A program made the position numbers and the translations under genes. A DNA stretch of 48,933 nucleotides, from the NCBI GenBank assembly GCA_017936665.1, contig JAGBFB010000015.1, positions 1-48,933 on the forward strand, in the 5' to 3' direction. Source of the stretch: Spirochaetaceae bacterium (GTDB lineage: Bacteria > Spirochaetota > Spirochaetia > Treponematales > Treponemataceae). The notes below the pieces were generated by a model, which made no database searches, was not told the origin of the DNA, and was given only the letters and a program-made list of their open reading frames with translations. Shown here one piece after another: positions 8,621 through 16,969 of the stretch (position 1 is the stretch's first letter; each line of letters starts with the position of its first letter).

Positions 8621-10279
8621 TTGAAAAATAAAGTAAAAATTTTTAAGGATCCGATTTATGGATATATTGAAATAGAGAATGACTTAATAAGAAAAGTAAT
8701 TGATACTCCAAATTTTCAAAGACTAAGACGGATTATTCAAACTAGTTATGAGCCCCTTTATGCAGCAGCATTACATAATAGATTCACACATTCTATAGGT
8801 GTATATCATCTTGGGAAATTAGCTATAGAATCTATTTTATCAAAATCTGAAAATTTATTTCATTTTTTTCCAAATGTTAAAAAAATTTTTCTTTTAGCAT
8901 GTTTATTACATGATGTGGGACATGCTCCCTTTTCTCATACAGGGGAGGGATTTTATTTACCTGAACCTAAGGATGAAAAACAAACAAAAGATTTCACGCA
9001 AATTCATGACTTGTTAAAGAAAGTTGTAGATGATGAAACTTTTGCAAGAGATATTCCAGATACAAAAAGTGAAATAGCAAATCCTCATGAAATTATGAGT
9101 GCAATTATTGGATTAAATCAATATTCTGATTTATTTAAAACATCTAAAGAACGGAGTTTTTTTGCTAGAACGATAGTTGGGTATAGATATAAGACAGAAT
9201 CTCTTGAAAGTGATCTATTCAACTGTTTGATTGATTTATTGAATTCAAAATTTATTGATGTAGACAAATTAGATTATTTAATGAGAGATGCATATATGAC
9301 AGGTTTTGATACAATTAATATTGACTATGTGCGTTTATTAAATTCTTTACAGATATTTAAAAATGATAATGATGAAGCCTTTTTAGTTTATTCAAAAAAT
9401 GCTATAAGTGTTATAGAGAATGTTGTTTATGCACGTGATTTAGAAAAAAAATGGATACAATTACATCCTGCTGTGATTTATGATATGTATCTTGTTCAGA
9501 ATTCCATAAAAATTCTTAATGCAAAGATCAATGTAAAAGGGGCTAATGGAATACCCTTGGAATCGTTGTTTTCATATGAGGCTCTTACAGAAGAAGGGGT
9601 TACTATTGATAAAGATACATTTATTCATTATTTATGTGATGATGATATTGTTTATCTTTTAAAAAATAAGTATAAAAATGATTTTTTTAACACCTATCTA
9701 GATAGAAATAAACGAAGGCATCCATTATGGAAATCAGAAGCCGAGTATAGAGCTTATTTTTTACCTCCATTAACTGAAAGTCAAACGACATGGTTTAATA
9801 ATACCATGAATAAACTGATTAAATATATTGTTAAAAATGGGTATTCTTCTATTGATCAAACACTTATAGATGCAATTAATAATGAATATGATAAATATAG
9901 TGTAGAAACGGAGACTCTAGGGTTGAGTTCTCAAGAAATAAAGAAAAGAAAAGCAGAAAGAAAAGATTTCTTAAAAATATTAACTCCTTTAAAAGAATTT
10001 TCTGAAAAAAATGGTATAGATTTTGATTATGTGTTGTTACAAAGCGATCAATTTATAAGTTCTTTTGGTGAAGATGATTTTTCTAAAATAAAAATTCTTT
10101 TTAGAGATTATGATAAAAAGTCTATAGTAGAATTTGGAGAAATTGCTTCTCTGGATGCCAAAAAATCAAAGAACTTTGGAGAAAATTTCTATTATTTTTA
10201 TTATATAAGAAAACCTGAAACAAAGACTTTTAAGTTGGAAGATTTGGCGGAGATGATTCGTGCTAGTTATAGTCAATAA
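8621..10279 (+). CDS. HD-domain phosphohydrolase (SAMHD1/dGTPase-like)
   Basis: 552 aa. The start is a TTG directly after the stop of the upstream gene. The HD metal site is complete: NRFTHSIGVYHLG (His57 region), LLHDVGHAPFSH (His97-Asp98, ~95-106), a further His near the NPHEIM segment, and VDKLDYLMRD with the last Asp near 221. This pattern is typical of the dNTP triphosphohydrolase/SAMHD1 group, which cuts dNTPs to nucleosides plus triphosphate. The remaining ~300 residues are a family-typical but unassigned C-terminal region. Enzymes of this group can starve phages of dNTPs. With its small coupled partner and its position in a defence island, that role is plausible but inferred. Confidence 0.8.
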   Translation: MKNKVKIFKDPIYGYIEIENDLIRKVIDTPNFQRLRRIIQTSYEPLYAAALHNRFTHSIGVYHLGKLAIESILSKSENLFHFFPNVKKIFLLACLLHDVGHAPFSHTGEGFYLPEPKDEKQTKDFTQIHDLLKKVVDDETFARDIPDTKSEIANPHEIMSAIIGLNQYSDLFKTSKERSFFARTIVGYRYKTESLESDLFNCLIDLLNSKFIDVDKLDYLMRDAYMTGFDTINIDYVRLLNSLQIFKNDNDEAFLVYSKNAISVIENVVYARDLEKKWIQLHPAVIYDMYLVQNSIKILNAKINVKGANGIPLESLFSYEALTEEGVTIDKDTFIHYLCDDDIVYLLKNKYKNDFFNTYLDRNKRRHPLWKSEAEYRAYFLPPLTESQTTWFNNTMNKLIKYIVKNGYSSIDQTLIDAINNEYDKYSVETETLGLSSQEIKKRKAERKDFLKILTPLKEFSEKNGIDFDYVLLQSDQFISSFGEDDFSKIKILFRDYDKKSIVEFGEIASLDAKKSKNFGENFYYFYYIRKPETKTFKLEDLAEMIRASYSQ

Positions 10280-10729
10280 TAAATTGACATTAATATAAAA
10301 CTATGAAATATAACAAAGATTAGCAGACATATGTGTTTATTTTATAATCTACATAAATGATTTTAAAACAAAGGTGGAAAGTGTAAAATACATAATATAA
10401 ATCTAGAAGATTATCTTCGTTGTATATTTGAACAATCCGCTAATACTGATAGTTGGACTGAAGATGATTGGAAAAACCTACTGCCTTGGAACATAAAAAT
10501 CACATCGTTCATTCCACAAGGCATCTGGATTTAGTCCAAAAGGGTCGAAAATTGACGGACACCCAAATAAAGTAACATATCTTACTACCCATAATTAAAA
10601 TTCTGTCTACCAATGTACAAAAATTTTTATTATTTAAGCGTAAGTGTCAAATTTTAACCACCTACGTGTTATTTTTCCAGATTCCCTCTTCGTGAAATTC
10701 TGTAATTTAGTGTTTCTTTTAACTTTGAG
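10280..10729. other. Gap with a transposase remnant
   Basis: 450 bp. Apart from the IS66-like tail at 10397-10534, listed separately, nothing intact was seen. The region has an ordinary AT-rich spacer look and marks the beginning of a decayed stretch that runs to about 12.7 kb. Confidence 0.5.
10397..10534 (+). pseudogene. Remnant resembling the C-terminus of an IS66-family transposase
   Basis: An open stretch without its own start reads NLEDYLRCIFEQSA, then TEDDWKNLLPWNIKI, and ends in IWI and a stop. The element DYL...LLPWN is what I recall at the end of IS66 TnpC proteins. No other transposase part and no terminal inverted repeats were found nearby. It suggests that an insertion sequence once sat here and helped to shuffle this island. 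The family call is from memory of the motif only. Confidence 0.45.
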
Positions 10730-11017
10730 TTATACAATTTTTCTAAATTCTTTTTGCTCCTGTAAGTATTGTTTCTGCTTTTCTAATGGAGCATACGTAT
10801 TTCCTGTTTTTTCTAATGCACTATCCAATAACGATAAAAAATAAATATTCCTTTTGTTTGTAAATGAGAAGACAACATTTTCTGCATTCAAAGCTGTAAG
10901 AAAAACAATGAAAGATTTAATATCAAACTCTTCAATCATGTTTCTAGAAATATCCCGTAGATATGCTTTAATTCGAATGTAGTCTGAAAGTATTTTTGCA
11001 GAAAAATACCTTACCAT
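10730..11017 (-). CDS. Hypothetical protein in decayed cluster
   Basis: 95 aa; not recognised. Helical, with a C-terminal charged tail (PLEKQKQYLQEQKEFRKIV). The start ATG has only a weak GAAGAA upstream. A neighbouring frame just before it (about 11020-11097) reads a coding-like segment ending DAVKKW and a stop that overlaps this start, so the gene may be the end of a broken longer operon. It lies downstream of the 105-aa gene and the PP2C remnant. Confidence 0.4.
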   Translation of the reverse strand: MVRYFSAKILSDYIRIKAYLRDISRNMIEEFDIKSFIVFLTALNAENVVFSFTNKRNIYFLSLLDSALEKTGNTYAPLEKQKQYLQEQKEFRKIV

Positions 11018-11098
11018 TTCTTCACTGCATCTCTTAGGTTGCTAAAGTCTCTGTAATCGATAAAGTCTGAAATATATTCAAAATAAATAATGTTTCTT

Positions 11099-11416
11099 CT
11101 ATATAAGAGTATCAATAATTCCAATAATGTGTTTAATTAGAATATCTTCACAATCATTATGGACAGTTAAACTGTAAAACATCTTTGCGTATACCGTAAC
11201 AGCAATATTGAAATCAGTTTTCAAGTTCTTCCTATAAGAAACTTTTCTAATTTCCAGTGTGATGTTTTTATCAAGCAAAATAAAAAATAATCGGTTTCCT
11301 AGATTATCTTCATTAAAGCCAGCCTTTCTAAAAAAGGCTTTACACCACTCTGGATTATCTAAAATCAGGATATTATGTGTTGAAATAAGTTCTTCAAACT
11401 TTTCATAAATAGTCAT
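11099..11416 (-). CDS. Hypothetical protein following a PP2C-like gene
   Basis: 105 aa; not recognised. Its ATG overlaps the TGA of the PP2C-like C-terminal fragment (ATGA at 11413-11416), so it was once translationally coupled to the phosphatase. It looks like a small alpha/beta protein (NRLFFILLDKNITLEIRKVS in the centre). PP2C phosphatases are commonly grouped with sensor, VWA or kinase genes, so it may be a leftover partner of such a module. Confidence 0.5.
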   Translation of the reverse strand: MTIYEKFEELISTHNILILDNPEWCKAFFRKAGFNEDNLGNRLFFILLDKNITLEIRKVSYRKNLKTDFNIAVTVYAKMFYSLTVHNDCEDILIKHIIGIIDTLI

Positions 11417-12047
11417 ATGTATTCTCTTCTAGGTATTATTGCTGCAATGGAAATATCATCTCCACTACCCTGTTCTGAAAGTATTGGTAGAAAACTTTTG
11501 AGTTCTTCAATAGTTTTCTGTTTATCGTTTACAGTATTGTCTTTAAGGCTCAAAATAAAACCTGGTAATTTATTAGTATCAAATGAGTCGGTTAAATCGT
11601 ATAAACAGCTTCAAGAAGAGTTGTTCCGTATAGGGACGGAATTGTTTCTTCTTGTAATGGAAGATTCATTTTTAAGTTTTCACACAATTCCGATTCCTCA
11701 GAAGTTAATGGATTCTCATTGAAATCTCTAATAACAGTCTCTTTCCATTTAATTGATATTTTTACACACAGAAGCTTTAAATTTTTCTCAATTAAATCGT
11801 TCTTTTTTCCACGTATAAGAGGGATAATTTTTTTTAGAATTTCATTAGTACATTCTGTAGCAACGGTTACAGCAATTTGTGCTCCTTTTTCACTACGAAT
11901 GTACTTCTCTTCTCCATGACCGTCAGCAACAAGTGCATAAGCATAAGTTTTAAGTTTATCACTGGTTGCTGCACAATAGTCCTGAAGAGGTTTGTTTTCT
12001 TTCTTATGAGAACTTCCCTGACATCTTGCTGATAATGTAAAAAGCAT
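11413..12047 (-). pseudogene. PP2C-like serine/threonine phosphatase, internally deleted and frameshifted
   Basis: The N-terminal frame (12047 to 11592, 151 aa) has the PP2C start: SSHKKENKPLQDYC, ALVADGHGEEKYIRSEKGA (the metal-binding ADGHG), and YGTTLLEAVY. It then stops. The C-terminal PP2C end is present in another frame from about 11590 to 11413: DLTDSFDTN, then EQGSGDDISIAAII, the metal-site GSGDD. The ~100 residues normally lying between (the central GD.R and TDG segments) are missing. This is best read as a deletion that also shifted the frame. A functional phosphatase is not expected. The gene starts back-to-back with the 12051 gene, with only three bases between. Confidence 0.7.
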
Positions 12048-12050
12048 AAA

Positions 12051-12719
12051 ATGCTTCTATTCGAAAAGGCCATTGCCTTAGAATGTATCGGTAAAAAAAA
12101 TGAAGCAAAAGAGTTTTATGAGAAAGCTTCCGACGAAAAGAATGGACTTCCTGTTGCACATTGGAGAAAAAGAGCAAAATACTTCTCTAACAGATTAGAA
12201 AGAGGTGGATTCCTCTCCGATGATTTGAATTTTAATCAAAATATTTTTAATGTTCAGTGGGATTTGTATTTTAATATTCATTCATATTCTAATCTTGATG
12301 ATTATGTAAGATATCTTGCAATATCTTCTGTTTCCAGAATTGGATCAGAACCTGCTATGGCTATCGTTATCTTTAGGACATGTCTTGAAATTGGCTTATG
12401 GACTTATTTTGAAAAAGAAGTAAACCAAATTAATGATATTTATAAAAAGAAAAACCATTCGAAAAATAAAAATAGAAAACCACTTGATATTGGTCTTAAC
12501 AATTTATTAGATAATATGAATGATAAACCCTATAATCTTTTTAAGCCAAATGAATATAAAGTTTATGATAAGGTAAGAATTGCTGGGAATGAAGCTGTTC
12601 ATCCTGGTACATTAAAAGATGGAATACCATTTTATTATACTGAAGATCAATTAAGGTATATTATGCATAACTTCAATGAAACGATGAGATACCTAAATAT
12701 GCGTGCAGGGAAAAAATAG
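12051..12719 (+). CDS. TPR-like piece with DUF4145-type C-terminus, probably truncated at its start
   Basis: 222 aa. It opens directly in a TPR-like helix pair (LLFEKAIALECIGKKNEAKEFY), which normally lies inside a longer protein. The C-terminal half carries the DUF4145-type signature (AIVIFRTCLEIGLWTY, then VRIAGNEAVHPG), a domain frequent in defence-associated proteins. No ribosome site precedes the ATG. The start abuts that of the divergent PP2C remnant, so a rearrangement junction near 12048 probably removed the upstream part. It may be a pseudogene. Confidence 0.5.
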   Translation: MLLFEKAIALECIGKKNEAKEFYEKASDEKNGLPVAHWRKRAKYFSNRLERGGFLSDDLNFNQNIFNVQWDLYFNIHSYSNLDDYVRYLAISSVSRIGSEPAMAIVIFRTCLEIGLWTYFEKEVNQINDIYKKKNHSKNKNRKPLDIGLNNLLDNMNDKPYNLFKPNEYKVYDKVRIAGNEAVHPGTLKDGIPFYYTEDQLRYIMHNFNETMRYLNMRAGKK

Positions 12720-12934
12720 AGAATAAGACGACCTTGTAAATTTCAAATTTGTCTACGGAAACTAGCTTTCTGTGAAACTTTTTGCCTTGAAATTGAAACT
12801 GTGAAATCTTTTCAGTGAATTCAGTAGGCTGTGATAAAAATTTTTAATACAGATTTATTTTTCTGGCAGCAAACAGTTACTGTCTGAAATTCACTATAAA
12901 TTACATTGATTTTTTTATCAAATATTAAATTTAC

Positions 12935-12970
12935 AGCTAGTTTTCCCAGAAGAAATCTGGCTATTTTTTT
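12935..12970 (+). terminator. Probable terminator after the DUF4145-type gene
   Basis: CCAG-aagaaat-CTGG with flanking TAG/CTA pairing and a T7 run (12964-12970). It is a modest stem 220 bp after the stop. The rest of 12720-13016 shows nothing further besides the next terminator. Confidence 0.45.
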
Positions 12971-12982
12971 GAGTAATAAAAG

Positions 12983-13018
12983 TTTTTTTGAAATGATGCT
13001 GTTTTTTCATTTCTTTTT
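12983..13018. terminator. Bidirectional terminator
   Basis: GAAATGA (12990-12996) pairs with TCATTTC (13007-13013), with T runs on both outer sides, so it works in either direction. It sits at the end of the minus-strand 336-aa gene. Confidence 0.6.
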
Positions 13019-14027
13019 AAAACAAATAACGCTTAAACCACTGTGCTGTATCTGTATTAAAGTCATAACCCATATCATCTTTCATAAGAAATCTATACAA
13101 CATACAAAACATTGGATTCTGTAATTCTTTCTGAGAAAGAGTTTCTTCTTTTGTTACTAAAAAATGTCTGTAAAATAATCTGATTCCATTCTGTATCATT
13201 TCTTTAGAAGTTTCATTTATAAAGTCTTGTTTACTTAAAGAATCAAAAAAATTAGTAATAAAATATGCAGGGAAAATTTTTCTTCTAAATGTTAAATATA
13301 GGTCTTTTCCAGACATGTCAGGGAATGGTTGATATATTAAATTATCATCAGGAAGTAAATCTTCATTCATGAATAATTTAATTACTTTCCAACTTGGTCT
13401 AGAACTTTCACTTTTGGTCCATCTATTAATCAGGATTTTTAAGTCTGTAGAGTCCATTTCATCAATTTCATATTTTTTATCATTCCAATATTGAAAAAGT
13501 TGCTTTTTATCCTTAACAAGTGCAAGGAATAAATCAAATACACCTTCCAACGGTTCAACAATTTTTGTGTACTCATTAGATGGAAGGTAAAAATTAAACT
13601 GATATACAGCTGCAACAATAGAATCAAAACGACTATTTGTTTTTGTAAATACTTCTTGAGCTGAACGTTTATAAGCATTACAAATTGAATACATAATTGT
13701 ATATTCACAAAACTCACTGTCAGGAATTACATTTTGCGGAGTAAATTGAATTGCATGCAGATAAGGAATAAGTAAATCTAAAATAGCATACTTATCCCAA
13801 GTGTTTATGTAGTCTTTTTTAAGTGCCCAATCTGCAAACTCATTTAAGATATCCATAATACGTTGAAAATTTGTATCATGAATAATATCAAAATCATATT
13901 CTTTTTTTAGTAATTTCTGAATTTCTTTTTTCCGTGCTTCCCAGTTGTGCTCATAGAAATCCTTCATTGAATCCTGTCCAATTGCGTCAATAAAAAGTTT
14001 AATAATGTTGTTTGCTGTAAGTTTCAT
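13017..14027 (-). CDS. Hypothetical protein, 336 aa, in defence island
   Basis: Not recognised. It is an all-helical-looking soluble protein, rich in aromatic residues, without obvious nucleotide-binding or nuclease motifs and without membrane segments. The start is secure: ATG at 14027 with AAGGAGG seven bases upstream. It stands between the broken DUF262 gene and the decayed cluster, all on the same strand, but no coupling to either is visible. Its intact reading frame beside broken genes suggests it is still under selection. Confidence 0.7.
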   Translation of the reverse strand: MKLTANNIIKLFIDAIGQDSMKDFYEHNWEARKKEIQKLLKKEYDFDIIHDTNFQRIMDILNEFADWALKKDYINTWDKYAILDLLIPYLHAIQFTPQNVIPDSEFCEYTIMYSICNAYKRSAQEVFTKTNSRFDSIVAAVYQFNFYLPSNEYTKIVEPLEGVFDLFLALVKDKKQLFQYWNDKKYEIDEMDSTDLKILINRWTKSESSRPSWKVIKLFMNEDLLPDDNLIYQPFPDMSGKDLYLTFRRKIFPAYFITNFFDSLSKQDFINETSKEMIQNGIRLFYRHFLVTKEETLSQKELQNPMFCMLYRFLMKDDMGYDFNTDTAQWFKRYLF

Positions 14028-14115
14028 AACAGCCTCCTTATTAAAGTATGCTTGAATTGTACAGGGCTAATTCTTTGAAGTCATAACTTTTTAGGGAAAA
14101 TTTACTGAATCGCAT

Positions 14116-14555
14116 TTATTTTTCTGGCTTCAAATTAAATACAAGTTCATTCTTATCTTTTCCATACGCATCAAATACTTTATTTAATATTCTCATTTTT
14201 GCATTTGTTGAGTTATGTGTGTAGAGGTAAATATCTGTATCTATTTTAAACCAATCTCCTTGAGTACAGCCTTCATAAGATTTACCATTGCTGTAAAAAG
14301 AATAGAAATTGTTGTGATTCTCTGCTGTCCGTCAATTACCAAATAGTCAGATTTACCGCCCTTATTTGCAGCTGAAGTTACAATACTTCTAAAGAAATGT
14401 GACTTGCGGTCCTTCTTAATGATTTGAACAAGGTCATTAAAAAGTTGTTCACACTGTTTTGGCCGCCAGTCATAATTTCGCTGGTAAATCGGAATGATAT
14501 AACGGTTATCAGAACCATCGAGGAATTTTAGTAAAAGTTTGGCTTCTCCGTGCAT
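14116..14555 (-). pseudogene. Truncated, frameshifted DUF262 (GmrSD-like) gene
   Basis: The N-terminal 104 residues are a canonical DUF262 start: GEAKLLLKFLDGSDNRYIIP, then PIYQRNYDWRPKQCEQLF, and the DGQQR motif (VIDGQQRITTISIL). The frame stops at 14241. A second frame continues the protein briefly (KIDTDIYLYTHNSTNAK to FNLKPEK) and stops at 14116. Full-length proteins have several hundred residues, including the DUF1524 HNH nuclease, which is absent here. DUF262 proteins act in modified-DNA restriction (GmrSD, SspE/BrxU type). The fragment should not cut DNA. Confidence 0.75.
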
Positions 14556-14600
14556 AAAACTACTCCAACTTAATTAGGAAGTATAAGTTCATTTTTCAAT

Positions 14601-15641
14601 TTATGAATTTATTTGTTTTATTATTTCATTTACAAATTTTTTATATTCAAGAAATTCCTTATTATTATTCTCCAAAAATAATACCCAATTAATTAATCCT
14701 GCTAGATGATAGATATAATTTTGTTTTTCAATTTTCTCGTGTTCTATATGTGATTCTAATCCATATTTTTTTATAAAATATACTTGTTTTCTTATATCCT
14801 TCTTTTTTTTTGTTCCTGCTGAAATTTTTTGATTTAATATAACACCTGTAACTAATTGCCTATGATGTGATCTTAAAATTTGTGTTTTTCCTTCGTTTAA
14901 CTTCAAACCTTCTTCTGCTAAACATTTCCTGCAAAATTGAATTATTGTTCCAATTTGTTTATCACTAATATTTCCTGAAATGGTTATGTCATCTGAATAT
15001 CTAGTGTATCTAAAGCCTGCATTTGTAATATATTTACCAATCCTATTATCAATTCTTCTACAATAAAGATTTGAAATATAGGGACTTGTAGGAGCTCCTT
15101 GTGGAAGTACGCCCTCATATGTGCAAAGTCTAGATAGCATTCGTGAAAGATTTAATTCATATCCATATTTTCTGAATAATTTTACCAAAGATATTTGATG
15201 AATAGAAGGAAAGAAATCCTGAACATCTAACTTTATAATAACAGGTTGTTTTACATGAAAACGCACATTCGATTTTAATGATGTATTAGAAATATACGCT
15301 TTTGCATAAATACTAACCGGCATTTTTTGCAAAATATTTACAAGAATCCATTGTTGAATATTTTTTAAATCAGAATAAGGTTCTGTAATTGTTCTCATTT
15401 TTCCATTATGTTTTGGAATTTTGTATATTCTATAATTTTTATTCAAATTATTCGTAATTTTATAAAGAAATTGTATTTTACAGCCCAATAAAAGAGATAA
15501 GTGTTCTGTATCAAAGATTATAGGAACTTTGTTGTCATATAATTTTTTTGCATAATCTAAACATTCAGAAATAAATGAGTCTGGTAAATTTCTTTTTTTT
15601 GCAGAAATTTTAAATCTTTTTTGGTAGTTTCCCCAATCCAT
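14601..15641 (-). CDS. Retron reverse transcriptase
   Basis: 346 aa. Reverse-transcriptase blocks: KLDVQDFFPSI (~137-147, first catalytic Asp), LPQGAPTSPYISNL (~179-192), and RYSDDITISG with the catalytic YSDD at 215-218 (YADD is commoner). The retron-specific VTG segment (HRQLVTGVIL, ~260) is present. Length is typical of retron RTs. It makes msDNA from the ncRNA encoded immediately upstream (15651-15845), starting from the 2'-OH of a guanosine. No Shine-Dalgarno is visible before the ATG, as is common where the ncRNA lies just ahead. It is the last gene of a unit PRTase - winged helix - ncRNA - RT that begins right after hsdS. Confidence 0.92.
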   Translation of the reverse strand: MDWGNYQKRFKISAKKRNLPDSFISECLDYAKKLYDNKVPIIFDTEHLSLLLGCKIQFLYKITNNLNKNYRIYKIPKHNGKMRTITEPYSDLKNIQQWILVNILQKMPVSIYAKAYISNTSLKSNVRFHVKQPVIIKLDVQDFFPSIHQISLVKLFRKYGYELNLSRMLSRLCTYEGVLPQGAPTSPYISNLYCRRIDNRIGKYITNAGFRYTRYSDDITISGNISDKQIGTIIQFCRKCLAEEGLKLNEGKTQILRSHHRQLVTGVILNQKISAGTKKKKDIRKQVYFIKKYGLESHIEHEKIEKQNYIYHLAGLINWVLFLENNNKEFLEYKKFVNEIIKQINS

Positions 15642-15650
15642 ATATAAAAA

Positions 15651-15845
15651 AAGAGAAAATAGAGAACTACTTCTTACACATTTCGTATAGAAATCGTCAG
15701 ATTTCTATACGTAGGTCAAAAGACTGAGATGATTTTCCAAATCATACGAAGGCTTTTGACCTACGCTAAAAGGGTGTTCTCGTCTCGAATTACGACTCGT
15801 AATTCTATGCATTACTGCAAATGGCTAGTTCTCTATATTTCTCTT
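15651..15845 (-). ncRNA. Retron msr-msd RNA
   Basis: Read on the minus strand, the region has the full retron layout. The outer a1/a2 inverted repeat is 15826-15845 with 15651-15669 (about 19 pairs with one bulge). Just inside a1 is a TAGCC context suitable for the branch guanosine. An msr hairpin follows, GAATTAC (15787-15793) with GTAATTC (15798-15804). Then comes the msd: a long stem GTAGGTCAAAAG (15711-15722) with CTTTTGACCTAC (15753-15764), with inner ATGATTT/AAATCAT, and a second perfect 11-bp stem GTATAGAAATC (15685-15695) with GATTTCTATAC (15700-15710). The a1 end overlaps the stop codon of the winged-helix gene. The msDNA boundaries are inferred. Confidence 0.88.
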
Positions 15846-16138
15846 TAATTTCCTCCATTATATTTAGGTATATAAATATCTTCAAGTGATAATTGATTTT
15901 CATGTTTATTCTTTATCTTTGGGTGTTTTAATTCAAAGACTTCTATATTTTTTATAAATTCATTTCCTTTTTCAGTTACCGAATATCTTTCATTTTCATA
16001 TGCAATATAATTTAATTTTAGAGCTTCAACCAAAGTTCGTCCAATTTGTCCATATGTATATTTTTTTTGAAAAATTCTTTCTAATGATCCAGTTTGCTTA
16101 AGGTTCATAATAATAGAAGTTAAGAGATAATCATTCAT
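15845..16138 (-). CDS. Retron-associated winged-helix protein
   Basis: 97 aa from the ATG at 16138; an upstream in-frame start at 16186 lies inside the previous gene and has no ribosome site. GGAAG precedes the chosen ATG, which begins one base after the stop of the PRTase gene. The fold is a small winged helix (LLTSIIMNLKQTGSLERIF, then GQIGRTLVEALKLNYI and YENERYSVTEKGNEFIK as the wing). In retrons of this architecture a small DNA-binding protein accompanies the effector and probably holds it inactive together with msDNA. Confidence 0.75.
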   Translation of the reverse strand: MNDYLLTSIIMNLKQTGSLERIFQKKYTYGQIGRTLVEALKLNYIAYENERYSVTEKGNEFIKNIEVFELKHPKIKNKHENQLSLEDIYIPKYNGGN

Positions 16139-16139
16139 T

Positions 16140-16943
16140 TTATTTTTTCTTCCTTGGGAAAATAGGTTTTTTAGAGAAATTATCATACCAAAAAATTGGT
16201 AAAGTATTATTTGGTGTCTTTTTTAATGAGATCGCACCTTCACATTTTCCATACCCTCGTTGATAATCGTCAGGTACATTAAATCTTTTTTCCATAGAAT
16301 CTAATATTCCTAAATATTTATCTCGTACTGACACTTCCATATTTTCCGAAATACTTTTGTTATATTTATTCAAATAAACAATATTAAAACCACAATTTGT
16401 TAATAAATCATAACCTACACTCATTATTGCAAAACAAATTATATAAACTTGATTAGGTTTTAATTTATATTTCTGCATTTCTTGTTGAACATGAGCTAAA
16501 GCTTGATTTCCTGAACCAATGAAATCATCAATAAAAACAAAAATATCAGTTAGTTTTGCTTTTTCGATTTGAATTTCTAAGTTAATTTTCGTGTTCACAA
16601 AGAATGACTTTTGATAAAACTCCAAAGAATCTAGAAATGAAAATAAAAAATGACCACTTTTTTGCTTATTTGGATTCTCAATATCAATGATAGGTAAAAA
16701 AAATATTCTTTTTATTTTTGAAGAAATACAACTATCTAATTTTTGAAGCAAAGAAAAGAATAAAGAGACATACTGATCGAATTTGATTATCGAATATTGC
16801 TTAAATAATTCATAAAACAAATCTCTTTCATCATCTGTTAGATTATTACTTATTGCGAAAACTTTATCTTCAAGACTCCATCCAATGAATTGCTTATTAG
16901 CGAGTATCGGACTTATTTTTTCTATAAAGGCTTCTTTTGTCAT
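16140..16943 (-). CDS. Retron effector, phosphoribosyltransferase-like
   Basis: 267 aa. A type I PRTase-fold signature is visible: IFVFIDDFIGSGNQALAHV at ~135-153, where DDFIGSGNQ corresponds to the PRPP-binding loop. A strand AIMSVGYDLL and a long C-terminal segment with DYQRGYGKCEGAISL follow. Retrons carrying a PRTase plus a winged-helix protein are a described class (as I recall, type III in the Mestre classification), but the toxic reaction is not established from sequence. The ATG at 16943 overlaps the TGA of a nine-codon reading frame (ATGA) that bridges from hsdS. It is the first gene of the retron unit and is probably co-transcribed with the type I operon. Confidence 0.8.
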   Translation of the reverse strand: MTKEAFIEKISPILANKQFIGWSLEDKVFAISNNLTDDERDLFYELFKQYSIIKFDQYVSLFFSLLQKLDSCISSKIKRIFFLPIIDIENPNKQKSGHFLFSFLDSLEFYQKSFFVNTKINLEIQIEKAKLTDIFVFIDDFIGSGNQALAHVQQEMQKYKLKPNQVYIICFAIMSVGYDLLTNCGFNIVYLNKYNKSISENMEVSVRDKYLGILDSMEKRFNVPDDYQRGYGKCEGAISLKKTPNNTLPIFWYDNFSKKPIFPRKKK

Positions 16944-16966
16944 AAACGCCTCAATAATTCATTCAT
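16940..16966 (-). CDS. Eight-residue coupling peptide between hsdS and retron
   Basis: ATG at 16966 to TGA at 16940 encodes MNELLRRL. An AAGGAG inside the last codons of hsdS lies 8 nt before its ATG, and its stop overlaps the PRTase start (ATGA). It may simply deliver ribosomes to the retron effector. It could be a chance frame. Confidence 0.35.
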   Translation of the reverse strand: MNELLRRL

Positions 16967-16969
16967 TTT

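Noticed and set aside
11417-11722. 101-codon plus-strand frame
   Set aside because: It is antisense to the PP2C-like gene, whose two frames carry recognisable ADGHG and GSGDD motifs.
14601-15641. Reverse transcriptase considered as a group II intron or DGR enzyme
   Set aside because: It lacks the maturase/HNH regions and intron RNA, has no template/variable repeat pair, and has the VTG segment and a1/a2-flanked ncRNA of retrons.
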